64,000 nt of DNA from Alloalcanivorax marinus (GCF_016906305.1 NZ_JADDOL010000014.1:46508-110507), one strand, 5' to 3'. Shown: positions 25,318-33,650, counted from the first letter of the stretch. Notes: generated by a model from the letters alone, not told the origin. Numbers and translations are program-made.

Positions 25318-26831
25318 GCCGCCGCCCGCTCCGCCGGGGGCACGCCGTAGAAGCGCTCACGGAGGGCCTGGTAGCGCCGCCATTCCTGATCCCAGCGGGC
25401 CTCGTCCCAGCCCAGGATCTCGCCGGTGAGCGCGCGCAGGCGCGGCGCCAGGGCGGCGCCGCCATCGCGGCGCAGCAGGCCCAGGCGAGTGCGGCGCAGC
25501 AACAGGTCGTCCAGGTGCACCACCGCCTCGTTCTCCAGCACCCAGCGGATCAGGGCGTCGTCGTCCTGCACACCGTGCAGGAACTGGTCCACCTGCGGCG
25601 GCGCCTCCGGCAACGGCCGGAACAGGGGCGCGTTGCTGCGCCGGGCGCGGCGGGCGGCGCGGGCGTCCAGCAGGCCGGCGGCGGCCAGGGCGTCCAGGGC
25701 GATCAGCCGGAAGGTGGTGAGCTTGCCGCCACTCACGGTGACCAGGCCGTCGGCCTGCCAGACGGCGTGGTCGCGGCGCTCCTTGGAGGGCGCCTTGCCG
25801 GCGGCGGCGGGTTTGCCGGAGGCGATCACCGGGCGCACCCCGGCCATGGTGGAGAGCACATCGTCGCGGCTCAGGCCGGCGGCCGGGAACTGGCTGTTGA
25901 TCAATTCCAGCAGGTAGTCCACCTCGGCGGCGCTGGCGCTGGCCTCCAGGTCCAGATCGTCGCCGTGGTCCAGATCGGTGGTGCCCACGCAGGTGACGCC
26001 CTCCCAGGGGAACACGAACACCGGGCGGCCATCCCGGGGGTGCATCACCGTCAGACAGTCGTCCACCGGCAGCCGGGCCGGGTCCACGAACAGGTGGCTG
26101 CCGCGCAGCGGCCGGATGCGCGGCGCCGCGTCCGGGCCGGCGCCGCCCAGGCGATCCGCCCAGGCGCCGGTAGCGTTGATCACCACCGGGGCGCTCAGTT
26201 CCGCCTGCTCGCCGCTGACCCGGTCCTCCACGGTGAGCCGGGTGCGGTCGCCGTCCCGGCGGCTGCCGGTGGCGCGGGCATAGTTGAGGCTCTCGCCACC
26301 CAGCCGGGCGGCCTCCAGCAGGCAGCGGATCACCAGCCGGCAGTCGTCGGTGAGCGCGTCGGTGTAGCTCATGGCGCCGCTCAGGCCGGTGGCGTCCAGG
26401 CCCGGCACCCGGGCCAGCAACTCCCGACGGGACACGAAGCGGTGATCGCGGATGCCGGCCAGGAAATCGTACAGGGACAGCACCGCGGTCATCGGCCAGC
26501 GGCCCGGGAATTTGCCCTTGCGCAGCGGGAACAGATAGGTGGCGCGCTCCACCAAACCGGGCAGGTCGCGCAGCAGGCGCTCGCGCTCGCGCAGGGCGTC
26601 GCGGGTCAGGCGCACGTCGCCCTGGGCGATGTAGCGCAGGCCGCCGTGGACCATCTTGGAGGAGCGGCTGGAGGTGCCCCAGGCGAAGTCCTGCTGCTCC
26701 AGCAGCAATACCTTGTGACCCTGCCGGGCCGCCTCCAGCAGCACGCCGGCGCCGGTGATGCCGCCGCCCACCACGATCAGATCCCATTCCCGTTCGGCCA
26801 GCGAGGCCAGTGTCGGGCGCTGTCCCAGCAT
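25314..26831 (-). CDS. Glycerol-3-phosphate dehydrogenase/oxidase (GlpD-like)
   Basis: A 505-residue FAD-dependent dehydrogenase of the GlpD family. The dinucleotide-binding motif is VVGGGITGAGV near residues 20-30, followed by the family stretch FAWGTSSRSSKMVHGGLRYI. GVRPVI and VSGGKLTTFR mark the C-terminal part of the flavin domain. It would oxidise glycerol 3-phosphate to DHAP and pass electrons to quinone at the inner membrane. It lies 3 nt after the AGPS-like gene and overlaps the kinase gene by 4 nt. A linked alkyl-glycerol substrate is possible. Confidence 0.88.
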   Translation of the reverse strand: MLGQRPTLASLAEREWDLIVVGGGITGAGVLLEAARQGHKVLLLEQQDFAWGTSSRSSKMVHGGLRYIAQGDVRLTRDALRERERLLRDLPGLVERATYLFPLRKGKFPGRWPMTAVLSLYDFLAGIRDHRFVSRRELLARVPGLDATGLSGAMSYTDALTDDCRLVIRCLLEAARLGGESLNYARATGSRRDGDRTRLTVEDRVSGEQAELSAPVVINATGAWADRLGGAGPDAAPRIRPLRGSHLFVDPARLPVDDCLTVMHPRDGRPVFVFPWEGVTCVGTTDLDHGDDLDLEASASAAEVDYLLELINSQFPAAGLSRDDVLSTMAGVRPVIASGKPAAAGKAPSKERRDHAVWQADGLVTVSGGKLTTFRLIALDALAAAGLLDARAARRARRSNAPLFRPLPEAPPQVDQFLHGVQDDDALIRWVLENEAVVHLDDLLLRRTRLGLLRRDGGAALAPRLRALTGEILGWDEARWDQEWRRYQALRERFYGVPPAERAAA

Positions 26832-26834
26832 GTG

Positions 26835-28430
26835 TCAGTCCTCCAGCAGGCAACCCGGATTGAGCCGCCCTTGCGGGTCGAAATGTGTGAACAGGCCGCG
26901 CAACGCCGCCAGGCCCTGCGCGCCTTTCTCGTGCTCCAGCCAGGGGGCATGGTCGCGCCCCACCCCGTGCTGGTGGCTGATGGTGCCGCCGTGTTCCACG
27001 ATGGCGTCGCTGGCCGCGCTTTTCATGGCCCACCAGCGCTGCCGGGTGGTTTCGTAATCGTCCGAGCAGCGGAACACGTACGTGGTATAGATACTGGAAC
27101 CCTGCGCATACAAATGCGACAGATGCGTGAAAACGTGGGCCCGCTCACCCTCTCCGGCCTGGTCGCGCAGGGCCTGTTCGATGGCGGCCACGGTTTGCGG
27201 TACCCGCGCCCAGTCCACGCAGGTCTCCAGGGTGTCCACCGCGTAGCCCTGCTCCCACAGGCCGTGCCGCAGGTAGGGTGAGCGGAAGCGCGCCTCCTGC
27301 CATTTGCGGCCCAGGGCGCGCCCGGTGGTGACGCCGCCGGCGGCGCGCAGATAGCGGCGCGCCTCGGTGAGGGCGTGGCGACAATGGCGCCGGTCGCCGG
27401 TGACCCCGAAGGTGACCATGCATTTGCCGTCCAGGGGCTGGCCGCGCCAGGCCAGGTAGCGGTGCAGCGCCGCCACCAGCCGCTCGTGGCCGGCCAGGGT
27501 CAGCTGGGTGCGGGTTTCCTCCGGGTTGGAGACACGCACCATGGACAGCGGCACGCGCTCCTGCACCAGCCGCCGGGCCAGCGCCACGGCGCTGGGCCAG
27601 TCCGGCATGAAGGCCACATGGAACTGTTCGTCCCGGGGCGCGGCGCTGACCCGCACCTTGACCTCGGTGATCACTCCCAGGCGCCCCTCCGAGCCCATCA
27701 CCAGCTCGCGCAGGTCCGGCCCGGCGGACGACGCCGGAATGGTGGGCAGCTCCAGGGTGCCCCGGGGCGTTTCCACCCGGCCACCGGCGAACAACTGCTC
27801 GATGCGGCCGTAGGCCAGGGATTGCTGGCCGCTGGACCGGCTCGCCACCCAGCCGCCCAGGGTGGAGAGCTCCCAGGACTGCGGATAGTGGCCGAGCCGG
27901 TAGCCGCGCTCCGCCAGCTGACGCTCCACCTCCGGGCCCGGCGTGCCGGCGCCGAAGGTGGCCAGCCGGCTGTCCTCGTCCAGGGCCATCAGGCGGTTCA
28001 TTTTCGCCAGGCTCAGGGTCAGCACCGGCTGCTCGCCGGCGGGCGGGTTGATGTGCCCGGCCACCGAGGTGCCGCCGCCGTAGGGGATCAACCGCACCCC
28101 CTCGGCCTGGCACCAGTCCAGCAGCACGCGCACCTGCTCACTGTTCTCCGGAAACGCCACCCCGTCCGGGAACACCCGGAAATCCCCGGAGCGCATCGCC
28201 AGCCAGTCGCCCAGGCTCTGACCACGGGCGTGGCGCAGGCGGGTCTCCGCGTCGGTGTCGATCAGTGGATGGGGCGCCAGGCGGCTGGCCGGCACCCGCG
28301 CCAGCACCGACTCCAGACTGGCGTCCGGCAGCGGCCGCCCCGGCCCCAGGGCCTGCTGCAAAAAGGCCACCCCGGCCGGTTTCAGCGGATAATCGTTGGC
28401 GCTGTCTCCCCAGCCGTTCCAGCGTCGCAT
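26835..28430 (-). CDS. FAD-binding oxidase, alkyldihydroxyacetonephosphate synthase-like
   Basis: A 531-residue VAO/PCMH-type flavoprotein. The FAD pyrophosphate loop is PYGGGTSVAGHINP, the AGPS-like block is LRELVMGSEGRLGVITEVKV, and the C-terminal active-site region has SHQHGVGRDHAPW, corresponding to the His-rich HHHGVG motif of AGPS. In eukaryotes AGPS swaps the acyl chain of acyl-DHAP for a fatty alcohol, making ether lipid. It is first in an operon with GlpD-like and kinase genes. GGAG lies 8 nt before the ATG. An alternative is a D-lactate/glycolate-type oxidase, but the AGPS-type blocks favour the call. Confidence 0.82.
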   Translation of the reverse strand: MRRWNGWGDSANDYPLKPAGVAFLQQALGPGRPLPDASLESVLARVPASRLAPHPLIDTDAETRLRHARGQSLGDWLAMRSGDFRVFPDGVAFPENSEQVRVLLDWCQAEGVRLIPYGGGTSVAGHINPPAGEQPVLTLSLAKMNRLMALDEDSRLATFGAGTPGPEVERQLAERGYRLGHYPQSWELSTLGGWVASRSSGQQSLAYGRIEQLFAGGRVETPRGTLELPTIPASSAGPDLRELVMGSEGRLGVITEVKVRVSAAPRDEQFHVAFMPDWPSAVALARRLVQERVPLSMVRVSNPEETRTQLTLAGHERLVAALHRYLAWRGQPLDGKCMVTFGVTGDRRHCRHALTEARRYLRAAGGVTTGRALGRKWQEARFRSPYLRHGLWEQGYAVDTLETCVDWARVPQTVAAIEQALRDQAGEGERAHVFTHLSHLYAQGSSIYTTYVFRCSDDYETTRQRWWAMKSAASDAIVEHGGTISHQHGVGRDHAPWLEHEKGAQGLAALRGLFTHFDPQGRLNPGCLLED

Positions 28431-28550
28431 GGTCCGTTCTCCCCGTGAGGGTTAATACATGAATCAGAGCATGGTAGCCGGCGGCGCCTTCCCTTTCACT
28501 GGCCCTGACGGACAGGAGTGGACCATTTCGGACAATCCGCGGCCCGGGCG

Positions 28551-28574
28551 CGCCGTCACGACATCGTGACGGCG
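28551..28574. promoter_or_regulatory. 24-bp perfect palindrome, candidate operator
   Basis: Two 11-nt perfect inverted arms, CGCCGTCACGA and TCGTGACGGCG, are separated by CA. It lies in the 256-bp divergent region between the AGPS-like operon (start 28430, leftward) and the OmpA lipoprotein gene (start 28687, rightward). It sits 24 bp upstream of a likely -35 box for the latter. The form suits a dimeric TetR- or GntR-type regulator; no regulator gene for it is adjacent. Confidence 0.55.
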
Positions 28575-28597
28575 GTCGCTATTCACTGGTACGCGAC

Positions 28598-28626
28598 TTT
28601 ACCGATTTTTACCGGCTGACTATGGT
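28598..28626 (+). promoter_or_regulatory. Promoter candidate for the OmpA-family lipoprotein gene
   Basis: TTTACC (28598-28603), a 17-nt spacer and TATGGT (28621-28626) fit a sigma-70 promoter with four matches in each hexamer. It lies 61 nt upstream of the ATG at 28687. Confidence 0.4.
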
Positions 28627-28686
28627 TTCCCCCGTTCGCTGGGCTAAGGTGAGGCGAACGCATCCGAATGGATATAAGGAGCAACA

Positions 28687-29352
28687 ATGAAACGTCTTGC
28701 GGGAAGTCTGATGCTGGCGGGGGCAGTGACACTGGCCGGCTGCAGCACCATCAATCCGTACACCGGTGAGAAGCAGACCTCGAAGGCCGGCACCGGCGCC
28801 GCCATCGGCGCGGTCAGCGGTGCGTTGATCGGCATCGCCACCTCCGACAGCGCCAAGGAGCGCAAGGAACGGGCCCTGGCCGGGGCCGGTATCGGCGCCA
28901 TCGCCGGCGGTGGCGTGGGCTATTACATGGACGTGCAGGAAGCCAAGCTGCGCCAGAAGCTGGAAGGCACCGGCGTGTCCGTGACCCGGAACGGCGACCG
29001 CATCATCCTGAACATGCCCGGCAACATCACCTTCGCCACCGACTCCACCGAGGTGCAGGGCAACTTCCGCCCGGTGCTGGATTCCGTGTCCGAGGTGCTG
29101 AAAGAGTACAAGTCCACCATGATCCAGGTGGCCGGCCACACCGACAGCACCGGTGGCGACCGCTACAACCTGCTGCTCTCCCAGCAGCGTGCCCAGGCCG
29201 TGGCCCAGGTACTGCAGGGGTATGGCGTGCAGCCCGTGCGCATCGACACGGTGGGCTTCGGCGAGACCCAGCCGATCGCCGACAACGGCACCGCCAACGG
29301 CCGCCAGCAGAACCGTCGCGTGGAACTGACGCTGATTCCGTACGAGGGTTAA
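28687..29352 (+). CDS. OmpA-family lipoprotein (YiaD-like)
   Basis: A 221-residue lipoprotein. The signal peptide ends in the lipobox LAGC (Cys19). A glycine-zipper stretch follows (about 35-80, with GAAIGAVSGALIGIA and GAGIGAIAGGGVGY). The OmpA C-terminal peptidoglycan-binding domain covers about residues 110-218 (NITFATDSTEV, VAGHTDSTG, NGRQQNRRVEL). It would sit in the outer membrane and bind peptidoglycan non-covalently. AAGGAG lies 5 nt before the ATG. A GC-rich hairpin follows the stop. Confidence 0.92.
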   Translation: MKRLAGSLMLAGAVTLAGCSTINPYTGEKQTSKAGTGAAIGAVSGALIGIATSDSAKERKERALAGAGIGAIAGGGVGYYMDVQEAKLRQKLEGTGVSVTRNGDRIILNMPGNITFATDSTEVQGNFRPVLDSVSEVLKEYKSTMIQVAGHTDSTGGDRYNLLLSQQRAQAVAQVLQGYGVQPVRIDTVGFGETQPIADNGTANGRQQNRRVELTLIPYEG

Positions 29353-29360
29353 ACGGCGCG

Positions 29361-29387
29361 GGAGCCGCCCCACCCCGGGGCGGTTCC
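29361..29387. terminator. Hairpin between convergent genes
   Basis: GGAGCCGCCCC (29361-29371) pairs with GGGGCGGTTCC (29377-29387) except for one T-G wobble. It lies just after the OmpA gene and 3 nt beyond the MFS gene stop. No T-run follows on either strand, so intrinsic termination is uncertain. Confidence 0.45.
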
Positions 29388-29389
29388 GA

Positions 29390-30634
29390 TCATCCCTCCA
29401 CCTCCCTCTTCTTCCCCCGCAACCGCCAAACCAACATCGCCAGCGGAATCATCAACGCCACCACCAGCATGTAAGGAAACCGGTGGTCCACGGCGTACAG
29501 ACTGGTCCCCACCAGCGGCCCCAGCACGAACCCCAGAGACGGACAGGCACTGGCCAGGCCGGCCACCCGCCCCTGCTCCTCGCTGGAGACCCGCAGGCTG
29601 GCCAGGGCCATGATCGCCGGCATGCCGAAGCCGATGCCCAGACCCACCAGCATCACCGCCGCGGTCATGCCGATGCGATTATCGAACACCCACAGCAGGC
29701 CGGCGCCCACGCCGATGGCGGGCACCGCCACCGCCAGCAGCACCAGGGCCGGCGCCCGCAGCCACTGTACCACCAGCAATTGCCCCAGCAGCGAGGTCAC
29801 CGCCGCCGCCATCATGGTGGTGCCCAGGGCGCCGGCGGCTTCCGCCGGGCTCATGTGCAGGGCGTCCTGGAACAGAAAGCCCAGGGTCTGCTGGATCAGC
29901 GCCAGGCACATGAACAGCACCACGCCGGTGACCAGCAGATCGCGGAAGCGGCGGTCGCCGTAGGCGCGCAGGCCGGTGGCCAGCACCGCCCTCACCCGCT
30001 GGTCCGCGGGCTGGCCCCGGTACGGCGAGGGCGGCAGAAACAGCAGCACGGTGATCGCCATCAGCCCCACCAGAGCCGCCACCAGATAGAGCGGCAGCAC
30101 CAGGGACACGGCGGCCAGCATGCCGCCCACGCCCGGGCCCAGCACCGTGCCCAGGTTGTTGGCGGCGCCGATGCGGGCCATGCCCCGGGTGCGCGCCTCC
30201 GGGGTGGTGATGTCGGCGGTGTAGGCGGCCGCCGACGGCGGCGTGGCGGCCATGATCAGGGCCTGCGCCATGCGCGCCACCACCAGCAGGGTCAGCAGGC
30301 CGCCGCCCAGCAGGATCTGATTCAGGCCCAGATGGAAAATGATGCCGAACACCAGGGTGCCCAAGGCATAGCCGCTGAGACCGATGATCAGCACCGGGCG
30401 ACGGCCGCGCAGCTCGCTCAGGTAGCCCCAGATCGGGCTGGCCAGGGCGAAGGCCAGGGACGAGCAACTGATGATCAGCCCCACCTGCACCTCCGCCAGC
30501 CCGGCGGCGCGGCCCAGGGAGGGCAGCAGAATAAACACCAGGGTCTGGCCGAGGGCGGTAACGCCCACCGCGCCCAGCAGCAGGGCCTGGGTGAGGCCCG
30601 GGGCGAGCGTGGGGACGATGGGCAGACGGGGCAC
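29390..30634 (-). CDS. MFS transporter
   Basis: A 414-residue 12-helix major facilitator. Motif A appears as GYLSELRGRRPVLIIGLSGYA after helix 2, and the helix-5 region RIGAANNLGTVLGPGVGGML is typical of drug:H+ antiporters of the TetA/DHA1 group. Start: GTG at 30634, with AGGAG 6 nt upstream; the in-frame sequence further up runs through an inverted repeat and is not protein-like. It lies downstream of two thioesterase genes on the same strand. Substrate unknown. Confidence 0.85.
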   Translation of the reverse strand: MPRLPIVPTLAPGLTQALLLGAVGVTALGQTLVFILLPSLGRAAGLAEVQVGLIISCSSLAFALASPIWGYLSELRGRRPVLIIGLSGYALGTLVFGIIFHLGLNQILLGGGLLTLLVVARMAQALIMAATPPSAAAYTADITTPEARTRGMARIGAANNLGTVLGPGVGGMLAAVSLVLPLYLVAALVGLMAITVLLFLPPSPYRGQPADQRVRAVLATGLRAYGDRRFRDLLVTGVVLFMCLALIQQTLGFLFQDALHMSPAEAAGALGTTMMAAAVTSLLGQLLVVQWLRAPALVLLAVAVPAIGVGAGLLWVFDNRIGMTAAVMLVGLGIGFGMPAIMALASLRVSSEEQGRVAGLASACPSLGFVLGPLVGTSLYAVDHRFPYMLVVALMIPLAMLVWRLRGKKREVEG

Positions 30635-30667
30635 GGGGAACTCCTGGTGTGGCTGGGTACGATTCAG

Positions 30668-30737
30668 GATACAGGATGCAGGATACAGAGAGCGGGCAAG
30701 GCGCCTTGCCTTCACCCTGTATCCTGCATCCTGGATC
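30668..30737. repeat. Nested inverted repeat with heptamer units
   Basis: Arms 30668-30688 and 30717-30737 pair at 20 of 21 positions, with a perfect 17-nt core (CAGGATGCAGGATACAG on the left). Each arm consists of CAGGATA/CAGGATG heptamer repeats. The middle holds a 16-nt perfect palindrome, GGCAAGGCGCCTTGCC (30695-30710). It lies between the second thioesterase gene and the MFS gene. It is unrelated to the REP-like family of this window and resembles a small non-autonomous repeat. Confidence 0.75.
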
Positions 30738-30756
30738 GCGGCCGCCAGGCCGCTGG

Positions 30757-31209
30757 TCAGTTGTTCTCTTCGGAGAGCAGAAAGTGGGCCCGGGCGATGG
30801 TGATGGGCTCTTCCCGGCGCTTCTGCCAGGCACTGATGTGCACGTTGGCGATGCGCCGGCCCAGGCGGGTAATGCGGCATTCGGCGAAGGTGTCCCGGAA
30901 CAGGCCGGCGCGCAGGTAGTCGATGGTGAAATCGATGGTCTTGGGCACCTTGGGCTCGCCCATCTCCAGCAGGATGAAGATGATCGCCGCCTGTTCCATG
31001 AAGCCGGCCACGGCGCCGCCGTGCAGGGCCGGCAGCGTCGGGTTGCCGATGTTTTCCGGGTTCTTGGGCAGGACAAAAGTGAGCTCTTCCCCCTGCACCC
31101 GCAGCTCGATGCCCAGGAAGCGGGCATAGGGCACCCGGTCCATCAGGTCCTGGTAGTCCGCCTTGCCCTGGCGGCAGGCTTCGATCAGCGCTTTCAGGCT
31201 TTCCGTCAT
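30757..31209 (-). CDS. PaaI-family hotdog thioesterase (second of a pair)
   Basis: A 150-residue single hotdog domain. The family core is visible: LPALHGGAVAGFMEQAAIIFI (the HGG-containing loop and central helix), then TIDFTIDYLRAGLFRDTFAE. Such enzymes hydrolyse acyl-CoA or aryl-acyl-CoA thioesters. The ATG overlaps the stop of the upstream thioesterase gene in TGATG, so translation is coupled and the two products may form a mixed oligomer. Its substrate cannot be read from sequence. Confidence 0.85.
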   Translation of the reverse strand: MTESLKALIEACRQGKADYQDLMDRVPYARFLGIELRVQGEELTFVLPKNPENIGNPTLPALHGGAVAGFMEQAAIIFILLEMGEPKVPKTIDFTIDYLRAGLFRDTFAECRITRLGRRIANVHISAWQKRREEPITIARAHFLLSEENN

Positions 31210-31679
31210 CAGGACACCACCCGGCCGTTCTTGTCGATTTTCATGCGTGTGTAGGTGGCCAGGGCGGTGGCCACCGGCTCACCCTCTTCCTTGCCCTCTT
31301 CCCAGGTCGTGAGCCGCACGAAGGTGACGTGCTCGGTGAGCCGGTAGCAGGTGGCGTGGCACACCACCGCCTTGCCCGGGGTGGGCGCGTGCAGATGGTC
31401 CACGCGGAAGTCGATGGTCGGCGTGATCTCGAAATTGGGGTACAGGCGGCAGCTGTTGGCCATGCCGCCGGCCTGGTCCATCATCGCGAAGATGGCGCCG
31501 CCGTGCAGCACCCCGGTGTCCGGGTTGCCGACCAGGTCCTCGCGCCAGGGCAGGCGCACGCGCACGCCCTCTTCCTCGGCACTGAGCACTTCCATGCCCA
31601 GGTTGCGGGAATGCTTTACCGTCTCCAGGGAGCGGTTGCAAACGTCCATTCGGGTGTAGGGGATCTTGGAATCCGTCAC
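31209..31679 (-). CDS. PaaI-family hotdog thioesterase (first of a pair)
   Basis: A hotdog-fold thioesterase of about 156 residues with VLHGGAIFAMMDQAGGMANS as the active-site loop and helix, followed by TPTIDFRVDHLHAPTPGKAV. It is a diverged paralogue of the next gene, which overlaps it by one base. I favour the GTG at 31679; a TTG at 31688 has its purine-rich sequence too close. The divergent PhaC-like gene starts 91 nt away, so both may share a regulatory region. Confidence 0.83.
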   Translation of the reverse strand: MTDSKIPYTRMDVCNRSLETVKHSRNLGMEVLSAEEEGVRVRLPWREDLVGNPDTGVLHGGAIFAMMDQAGGMANSCRLYPNFEITPTIDFRVDHLHAPTPGKAVVCHATCYRLTEHVTFVRLTTWEEGKEEGEPVATALATYTRMKIDKNGRVVS

Positions 31680-31770
31680 GGCGGCCAATGCTCCGTTATT
31701 GCGGGCACGGCAAGATTACCGCCTTGTCTGTACACCTTCAATTCCGTACCCGTTCAATTGGCGAGGATGC

Positions 31771-32907
31771 ATGGCTTCACGCCCGTCCCTGAGACCGTCC
31801 CTGAGACAATCCGCCCGCGCGCTCGGCCACATGGTGGAGCGGCGCCGGCACCCGCAGCGTTTTATCCAGACCGACAAGACGCCCTGGGAAGAAATCCACC
31901 GCGACGGCATCATGGCCGTGCGTCACTACAGCCTGCCGCCCATGGCCAGCATCCCGGTGGGCGAGGAACAGGTGCCGGTGCGCCGCGACAAGCATCGGGT
32001 GCCGCTGATCCTGGTGCCGGCCCTGGGCATCCGCTGCTGGACCTTCGACCTGATGCCGAACCGCTCCATGGTCCGTTACCTGATGGCGCGCGGCCACGAT
32101 GTCTATTTGATCGACTGGGGCCAGCCGTCCCAGGCCAACCGGGAGCTGAACCTGGACACCTACGTGAACCGCTGGCTGCCCGACGCGGTGGACGCGGTGC
32201 GCCGGGCCAGCGGCAGCGAGCGGGTCAACCTGCTCGGCTACTGCATGGGCGGTCTGCTCTGCCTGCTGTATCTGGGCGGCCATCCCCAGGCACCGGTGAA
32301 CAGCCTGGCGACCATCGCCAGCCCGGTGAATTTCCACAAGAGCGGGCCGTTCGGCAAGGTGTTCAGCCTGGCGGCGATCCCCGCCATGAAAATTCACGAC
32401 TGGTTCCAGTTCCGCCTGGAACCGCTGGACAGCAAGCTGTTCCACATTCCCGCCGACCTGCTGTCCTGGGGCTTCAAGCTCACCAATCCGCCGGGGCTGG
32501 TGCAGTCCTACATGGACCTGGTGCGCAACATCGGCGACCGGGACTATGTCACCGAATACATGACCATGGGACAGTGGTTCAACGACATGGTGGACTACCC
32601 CGGCGCGGTGGTGCGCGAGGTGATCGAGAAGATGATCCTGGGCAACAGCCTGGCCAGCGGTCGCGTCACCATCGGCGAGCGGCGGGTGGACTTCGGCCAT
32701 GTGACCCAGGACCTGCTGGCGTTCGGTGGCGCCAGCGACCGTATCGTCAGCGTGCGCGCCGCCCGCGAGATCCTGAAGGTGGTGGGCAGCCGGGAGAAGC
32801 GCTTCGAAGTGGCGCCGGGCGGCCATGCCGGGGTGTTCGCCGGCAGCAAGGCGCCGGCGCAATGCTGGCGGGTGATCGCCGACTGGCTGGCGGACCGCTC
32901 TGATTAG
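31771..32907 (+). CDS. Alpha/beta hydrolase of the class III PHA synthase (PhaC) type
   Basis: 378 residues. The lipase-like box is GYCMGG (Cys158), as in PhaC synthases where Cys is the nucleophile. The Asp is likely in FGGASDRIVS and the His in GGHAGVFAG. VPLILVPALGI and HDVYLIDWG are shared with PhaC. Its length matches class III PhaC (about 355-390), which needs PhaE; no phaE is adjacent. It might polymerise hydroxyacyl-CoA or be a related hydrolase. I start at ATG 31771, with GAGG four bases upstream. Its 3' end overlaps the convergent gene by 4 nt. Confidence 0.8.
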   Translation: MASRPSLRPSLRQSARALGHMVERRRHPQRFIQTDKTPWEEIHRDGIMAVRHYSLPPMASIPVGEEQVPVRRDKHRVPLILVPALGIRCWTFDLMPNRSMVRYLMARGHDVYLIDWGQPSQANRELNLDTYVNRWLPDAVDAVRRASGSERVNLLGYCMGGLLCLLYLGGHPQAPVNSLATIASPVNFHKSGPFGKVFSLAAIPAMKIHDWFQFRLEPLDSKLFHIPADLLSWGFKLTNPPGLVQSYMDLVRNIGDRDYVTEYMTMGQWFNDMVDYPGAVVREVIEKMILGNSLASGRVTIGERRVDFGHVTQDLLAFGGASDRIVSVRAAREILKVVGSREKRFEVAPGGHAGVFAGSKAPAQCWRVIADWLADRSD

Positions 32908-33620
32908 TTGGTCGAGGCGATCGTCTCTTCCAGCTCGGCGCCGATCCGGTTGCTGTAGCGGTAGACCAGGAACGGCACCGCGTCGGCGCCAAACTTGACC
33001 AGCGAGCCGCGCACGAACTGCCACTTCACCCGGGTTTCCTTGAGCGCCGTGGCAAGGGCCGCCTCGCCTTTGTGGCGTGCCTGCACCTGATCGAGCCGCT
33101 GGTCGAAGGCGGCCAGCTCGGCGCGGAAGGCGTCCTCGGACTCCGCCTCGCCGGGCAGCCCGGCGTTGACCGCCACGATGGCGGTGTAGGCGGCGGTGAC
33201 CGCCTGCAGCTGGGCCAGCAGCGCGTGCACGTCGTCGAAGTCGCTTTCCGTGGCGTCGTCCACCTCCGCCAGCCGCTCGGCCATGGCGATGGGCACCCGG
33301 TCGAAGCGCGCCGGCTCACGCTCCGGATCGGCATCAAAACCTTCCCACAGGCCGCGCAGGTCGGCCAGCCAGGGTGGTGCCTCGCCCTCCCCGTCGCTCT
33401 CCCCGTCCCAGGCGGCCAGGATGTCGTTCACCGCCGCCACCTTGTCGTCCAGAGCGGCCCGATAGGCCCGGTCGCCGTCCATCAGGCCGTACATGTGGAA
33501 GTTGGTGCGGATTTGCCAGAGCTCGCGCTCCAGGTCCCTCAGGCCGGCCCGTTCCACGGCCTGGCCGAGCAGGGGCAGCAACAACACGGCGAGCGCCGCG
33601 CTCCGTAGCAGTGTTCGCAT
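32904..33620 (-). CDS. Exported hypothetical protein
   Basis: 238 residues with a signal peptide (MRTLLRSAALAVLLLPLLGQAV) and then a helical, acidic soluble domain with no motif that I recognise. Stretches such as LRDLERELWQIRTNFHMYGL and VKWQFVRGSLVKFGADAVPF suggest a periplasmic helical bundle. GAGGG lies 5 nt before the ATG. It starts downstream of the ParA terminator, so it probably has its own promoter, although only about 30 nt are available between terminator and start. Function unknown. Confidence 0.75.
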   Translation of the reverse strand: MRTLLRSAALAVLLLPLLGQAVERAGLRDLERELWQIRTNFHMYGLMDGDRAYRAALDDKVAAVNDILAAWDGESDGEGEAPPWLADLRGLWEGFDADPEREPARFDRVPIAMAERLAEVDDATESDFDDVHALLAQLQAVTAAYTAIVAVNAGLPGEAESEDAFRAELAAFDQRLDQVQARHKGEAALATALKETRVKWQFVRGSLVKFGADAVPFLVYRYSNRIGAELEETIASTN

Positions 33621-33650
33621 AGGGTCCCTCTTGGCCACTCCGGCCCACAT

